Below are positions 30,217 through 32,210 of a stretch of DNA of 32,210 nt, piece by piece. Each line of letters opens with the position of its first letter. The first letter of the stretch is position 1. The position numbers and the translations under genes were made by a program. Source of the DNA: JAEXNA01 sp050486105 (GTDB taxonomy: Bacteria; Vulcanimicrobiota; Xenobia; Xenobiales; JADMJV01); assembly GCA_050486105.1 (NCBI GenBank), contig JBJHCR010000033.1, positions 1 through 32,210 on the forward strand, written 5' to 3'. Below the pieces are notes generated by a model. That model did no database searches. It was not told where the DNA came from and saw only the letters and a list, made by a program, of their open reading frames with translations.

Positions 30217-31902
30217 TCACATTCCATGCTCGATTTGGGACCTCAGTTGCAGAAACTCTTCCTCCCACCCTTCGAGCTGCCTGAGGCGCTCCTGAACGGC
30301 CTCTTCTCCTTGAATTTTGAGTTGGGCGGACACCTCTACGGCCTCGGCCAAGAGGTGGGCACAGTCTTGAAGCTTCTCTCTAAACTTGCGTTCCAGGCCT
30401 CGTCGGGTTTCTCGGGCCCGCTCTTTGAGATCCACCAGCACCCGGGTGGAGTTCACCTCCAGAAAATGCTTGAGCCAGGCCTTGCTCCAACCAAAAGCCT
30501 GCTCACGCAGATGCTCGTCTCGGCGAAACCGGTCCCAGAAGGTCACCCAGATGGACGGGAGTTGCTCCTTGCAGAGGTCCACCGCGTAATAGCGGCTGTC
30601 CACTAGGGATACTTGCGGCTCGTCTTGATCGTCGAATTCTCCGTGGAAGCTCCCTAAAGACTCGAAGTACTGCTGGCACTCCTGGTGCAAAAGAGTGCTC
30701 ATCCCTGAAAGGTTTTGATGGACCAGGGGTTCACACTCTTTCAGCCAGACAGCCATGCGAGCCCGAGCCTTAGCTAAAACTTCCTCGGCTAGACGAGAGC
30801 GAACTTCAGCGCGATCCAAACTGTCATCAAAGGCCTGATCCTTGAGTTCTCGGCTCATCTCCGCAAGGGTGTTCTCGACAAAGGACTTTTGCAGGTCGGC
30901 AAACTCTTGCTGCACCCGATCCTCCTCAGCTCGGAAGCGGTAGCTCAGGTGATGCTTTGAGCGGTCGGCTTGTTCCGCCAGGCGCTGAAGCTCCCGTAGG
31001 CCTTCGCGGGCCTCCTCAATGGGTTGGCTCAAGGCCGAGTGCTCTCGCCTCACCCGAGCCAAGAGGGCTGAGGATAGACGACCAAGGCCTCGAGTTCCGG
31101 CCTCTTGCAGAAGCCTATCTCGAGAGTGGCGGATCAGGTCTTGGACCTGCTGCAGGAGGTCGTTCCAGTCAAAACTTGGCTCGCCCTGTAGAGCCTTGAG
31201 GGCGCTGACTTCGAAAATTGTGCAGATCAACTTCGGCACCCGCTCCGCCAAGGTTTTTTCTAGAAAGGCCCGCCCTTGGTCGCGCTCTTGGGGGCTTAGG
31301 CGGTCCGATTTGTTGATGGCGATCAAGGTCTGCACTTGCCGCTCCTGCAGGGTTTCCAGCAGAGCGAGTTCGTCTCCGGTCAGGGGAGGGTCGCTGCCGG
31401 TGACCAAGATCGCCGCATCGCTTTGGGGCAAGAATCCCTCGGTTTCGCGGGTGTTTCCGTCAAAGACCGAGCTCAAGCCGGGGGTGTCCACCAGGGTCAG
31501 GCCATCTTGGAGCAAAGGCACGGGGAGAGCGCACTCCAGCACGGTGATCTGTTTCTGGTTCTCGGTGTTGTGCTCTTCGCTGACGAATTCGGCGATTCGC
31601 TCGAAATCTACGGAAGACCAGACACCCTGGCCTTGAAGCACCCGAGCCTGCCTGTCTCCGTATTTGACGATGGTCACCACCGAAGTCACCGGAGCCACCC
31701 CGGTGGGCAGCAGGTCCTGGCCTAGCAAGGCGTTGCTTAAGGTCGACTTTCCCCGCTTGAACTGGCCCAAGCAAGCCAGGTAGCAATGCCTGGAGCCCAG
31801 CCGCTCCAGCCAAAGCTTGGCCTCGGTGTGGATCTCGAGAGCCTCAAGCTTTTCACTCAAAGCAAGCACCCGCTCCAAGCCCTCTCGATGATCCCTCAAC
31901 AC
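30217..31902 (-). CDS. Bacterial dynamin-like GTPase
   Basis: 561 residues. GTPase domain about 35-260 with GQFKRGKSTLSNALLG (P-loop, G1), APVTSVVTIVKYG (G2 Thr), LVDTPGLSS (G3) and AINKSDRL (G4). The rest is long helical, charged sequence with coiled-coil character (SQPIEEAREGLRELQRLAEQ, RAEEDRVQQEFADLQKSF, ERLRQLEGWEEEFLQL), like the stalk of bacterial dynamin-like proteins that remodel membranes. No membrane-anchoring paddle is obvious, though the segment near YYAVDLCKEQLPSIWVTFW is hydrophobic. A stand-alone gene. Phage-resistance and membrane-repair roles are known for relatives; the role here is open. Confidence 0.9.
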   Translation of the reverse strand: MLRDHREGLERVLALSEKLEALEIHTEAKLWLERLGSRHCYLACLGQFKRGKSTLSNALLGQDLLPTGVAPVTSVVTIVKYGDRQARVLQGQGVWSSVDFERIAEFVSEEHNTENQKQITVLECALPVPLLQDGLTLVDTPGLSSVFDGNTRETEGFLPQSDAAILVTGSDPPLTGDELALLETLQERQVQTLIAINKSDRLSPQERDQGRAFLEKTLAERVPKLICTIFEVSALKALQGEPSFDWNDLLQQVQDLIRHSRDRLLQEAGTRGLGRLSSALLARVRREHSALSQPIEEAREGLRELQRLAEQADRSKHHLSYRFRAEEDRVQQEFADLQKSFVENTLAEMSRELKDQAFDDSLDRAEVRSRLAEEVLAKARARMAVWLKECEPLVHQNLSGMSTLLHQECQQYFESLGSFHGEFDDQDEPQVSLVDSRYYAVDLCKEQLPSIWVTFWDRFRRDEHLREQAFGWSKAWLKHFLEVNSTRVLVDLKERARETRRGLERKFREKLQDCAHLLAEAVEVSAQLKIQGEEAVQERLRQLEGWEEEFLQLRSQIEHGM

Positions 31903-32003
31903 ACCGCCTGCTTATCCCCTAGGGCCATTTTACCTGGATTGGTGGGGAAGGGGGAGGGGGGCGCGGCAGCACCTCATCAACGAGCAGAAACCGTGAGGTT
32001 CAC
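31903..32003. other. Upstream region of dynamin gene
   Basis: Contains a purine-rich tract (GGGGAAGGGGGAGGGGGG near 31946-31963) and no gene. GC and style change about here compared with the rest of the window. Confidence 0.4.
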
Positions 32004-32080
32004 GATGACCTCGCGCCGTCGTTGGATCATCACTGCAGCGGGGGTGGCAGCCGTTTGCGGGGTCGTGGCAAATTCCGGGC
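32004..32080 (+). CDS. Possible gene start, signal-peptide-like, cut by a chimeric join
   Basis: ATG 32004 starts MTSRRRWIITAAGVAAVC, a convincing basic-hydrophobic signal sequence. After about 25 codons the translation becomes Arg/Gly-rich and no longer protein-like because the other strand encodes something else there. The true gene may be broken at about 32075. Confidence 0.25.
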
Positions 32081-32209
32081 GGCTACGTGGAGCACGACGA
32101 CGGCCAGCATCGGGACGACCATGTAGAACTGGTAGGCGGGGAACCCGGCGTACCAGTCGGGGGCCCAGCCGGCGAGGCGCCAGGTCGGCAGCACCTCCCG
32201 CATCAGGAA
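32030..32209 (-). CDS. Partial membrane protein, cut by window edge
   Basis: 59 codons open to the window edge. LPTWRLAGWAPDWYAGFPAY and FYMVVPMLAVVVLHV resemble the DWYAGFP-x-FYMVVP block of large actinobacterial polytopic membrane proteins of unknown or glycosyltransferase-like function. Sequence becomes unrelated near 32075 and a stop follows at 32030. Very GC-rich third positions differ from the rest of the window. Probably a misjoined fragment from another organism. Confidence 0.4.
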   Translation of the reverse strand, partial: FLMREVLPTWRLAGWAPDWYAGFPAYQFYMVVPMLAVVVLHVAARNLPRPRKRLPPPLQ

Positions 32210-32210
32210 G

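Overview
This window reads as a chromosomal piece of an uncultivated, large-genome, Gram-negative-type bacterium of moderately high GC. The signs are lipoprotein and Sec/Tat-like signal sequences, type II secretion / type IV pilus parts, a Ser/Thr kinase, a Uma2 protein and many PIN-type toxin-antitoxin (TA) pairs. I cannot assign a phylum. Two runs of 10 N (7924-7933 and 23974-23983) show it is a draft metagenome-type scaffold, and the sequence around the second run is visibly corrupt. Genes are often leaderless in appearance: a -10 box lies 6-7 nt before the start codon at 2402, 10964, 16359, 20168 and 22995(-). GTG and TTG starts are frequent.

Layout. 1-3081: the end of an OsmC-family gene, a TPR lipoprotein, an arsenite methyltransferase (arsM) with a clear promoter, and a ribbon-helix-helix/PIN TA pair. 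3358-10491: a giant gene of about 2,377 residues with a sacsin-type GHKL ATPase near the N terminus, about eleven modules spaced roughly 100 residues apart, and a C-terminal transglutaminase-like domain with an apparent C-H-D triad. 10497-10835(-): an ArsC/Spx-like thioredoxin-fold protein with an in-frame UGA exactly at the first position of a CxxC-type motif (UKSC), followed by a SECIS-like hairpin; it is very probably a selenoprotein. 10964-16242: a pilin-like protein with a beta-helix-like body, facing a translationally coupled operon gspF - two pseudopilins - receptor-like Ser/Thr kinase. 16359-18889: a Uma2 nuclease, a conserved protein of unknown function, a membrane-anchored protein with four P(S/G)SK repeats, and a fatty-acid hydroxylase/sterol desaturase-like enzyme.

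18890-23030 is a plastic accessory region. It holds a transposase-like remnant, AbrB/PIN, DUF433/DUF5615 and (reverse) AbrB/PIN TA modules, a 233-bp repeat carrying the 3' half of a PIN toxin gene, a 39-nt 3' end of a tRNA gene (a likely integration scar), a 483-bp indel-free fragment of the amine oxidase gene found further right, and a lower-GC VOC-domain lipoprotein that appears inserted at the end of that fragment.

23087-32210: a secreted protein, an hrpB helicase broken by an assembly artefact, a nucleotidyltransferase with a mutated metal-binding motif, a secreted flavin amine oxidase interrupted by one amber codon, a secreted PPC/DUF296 protein, a Phd/PIN TA pair, a bacterial dynamin-like GTPase, and about 200 bases at the right edge that look chimeric.

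In all five TA pairs the antitoxin comes first and the toxin start overlaps the antitoxin stop (TTGA three times, GTGA once, a 23-nt overlap once), so toxin translation is coupled to antitoxin translation throughout. The strongest candidates for new biology are the giant ATPase-transglutaminase protein and the UxxC selenoprotein encoded convergently next to it.
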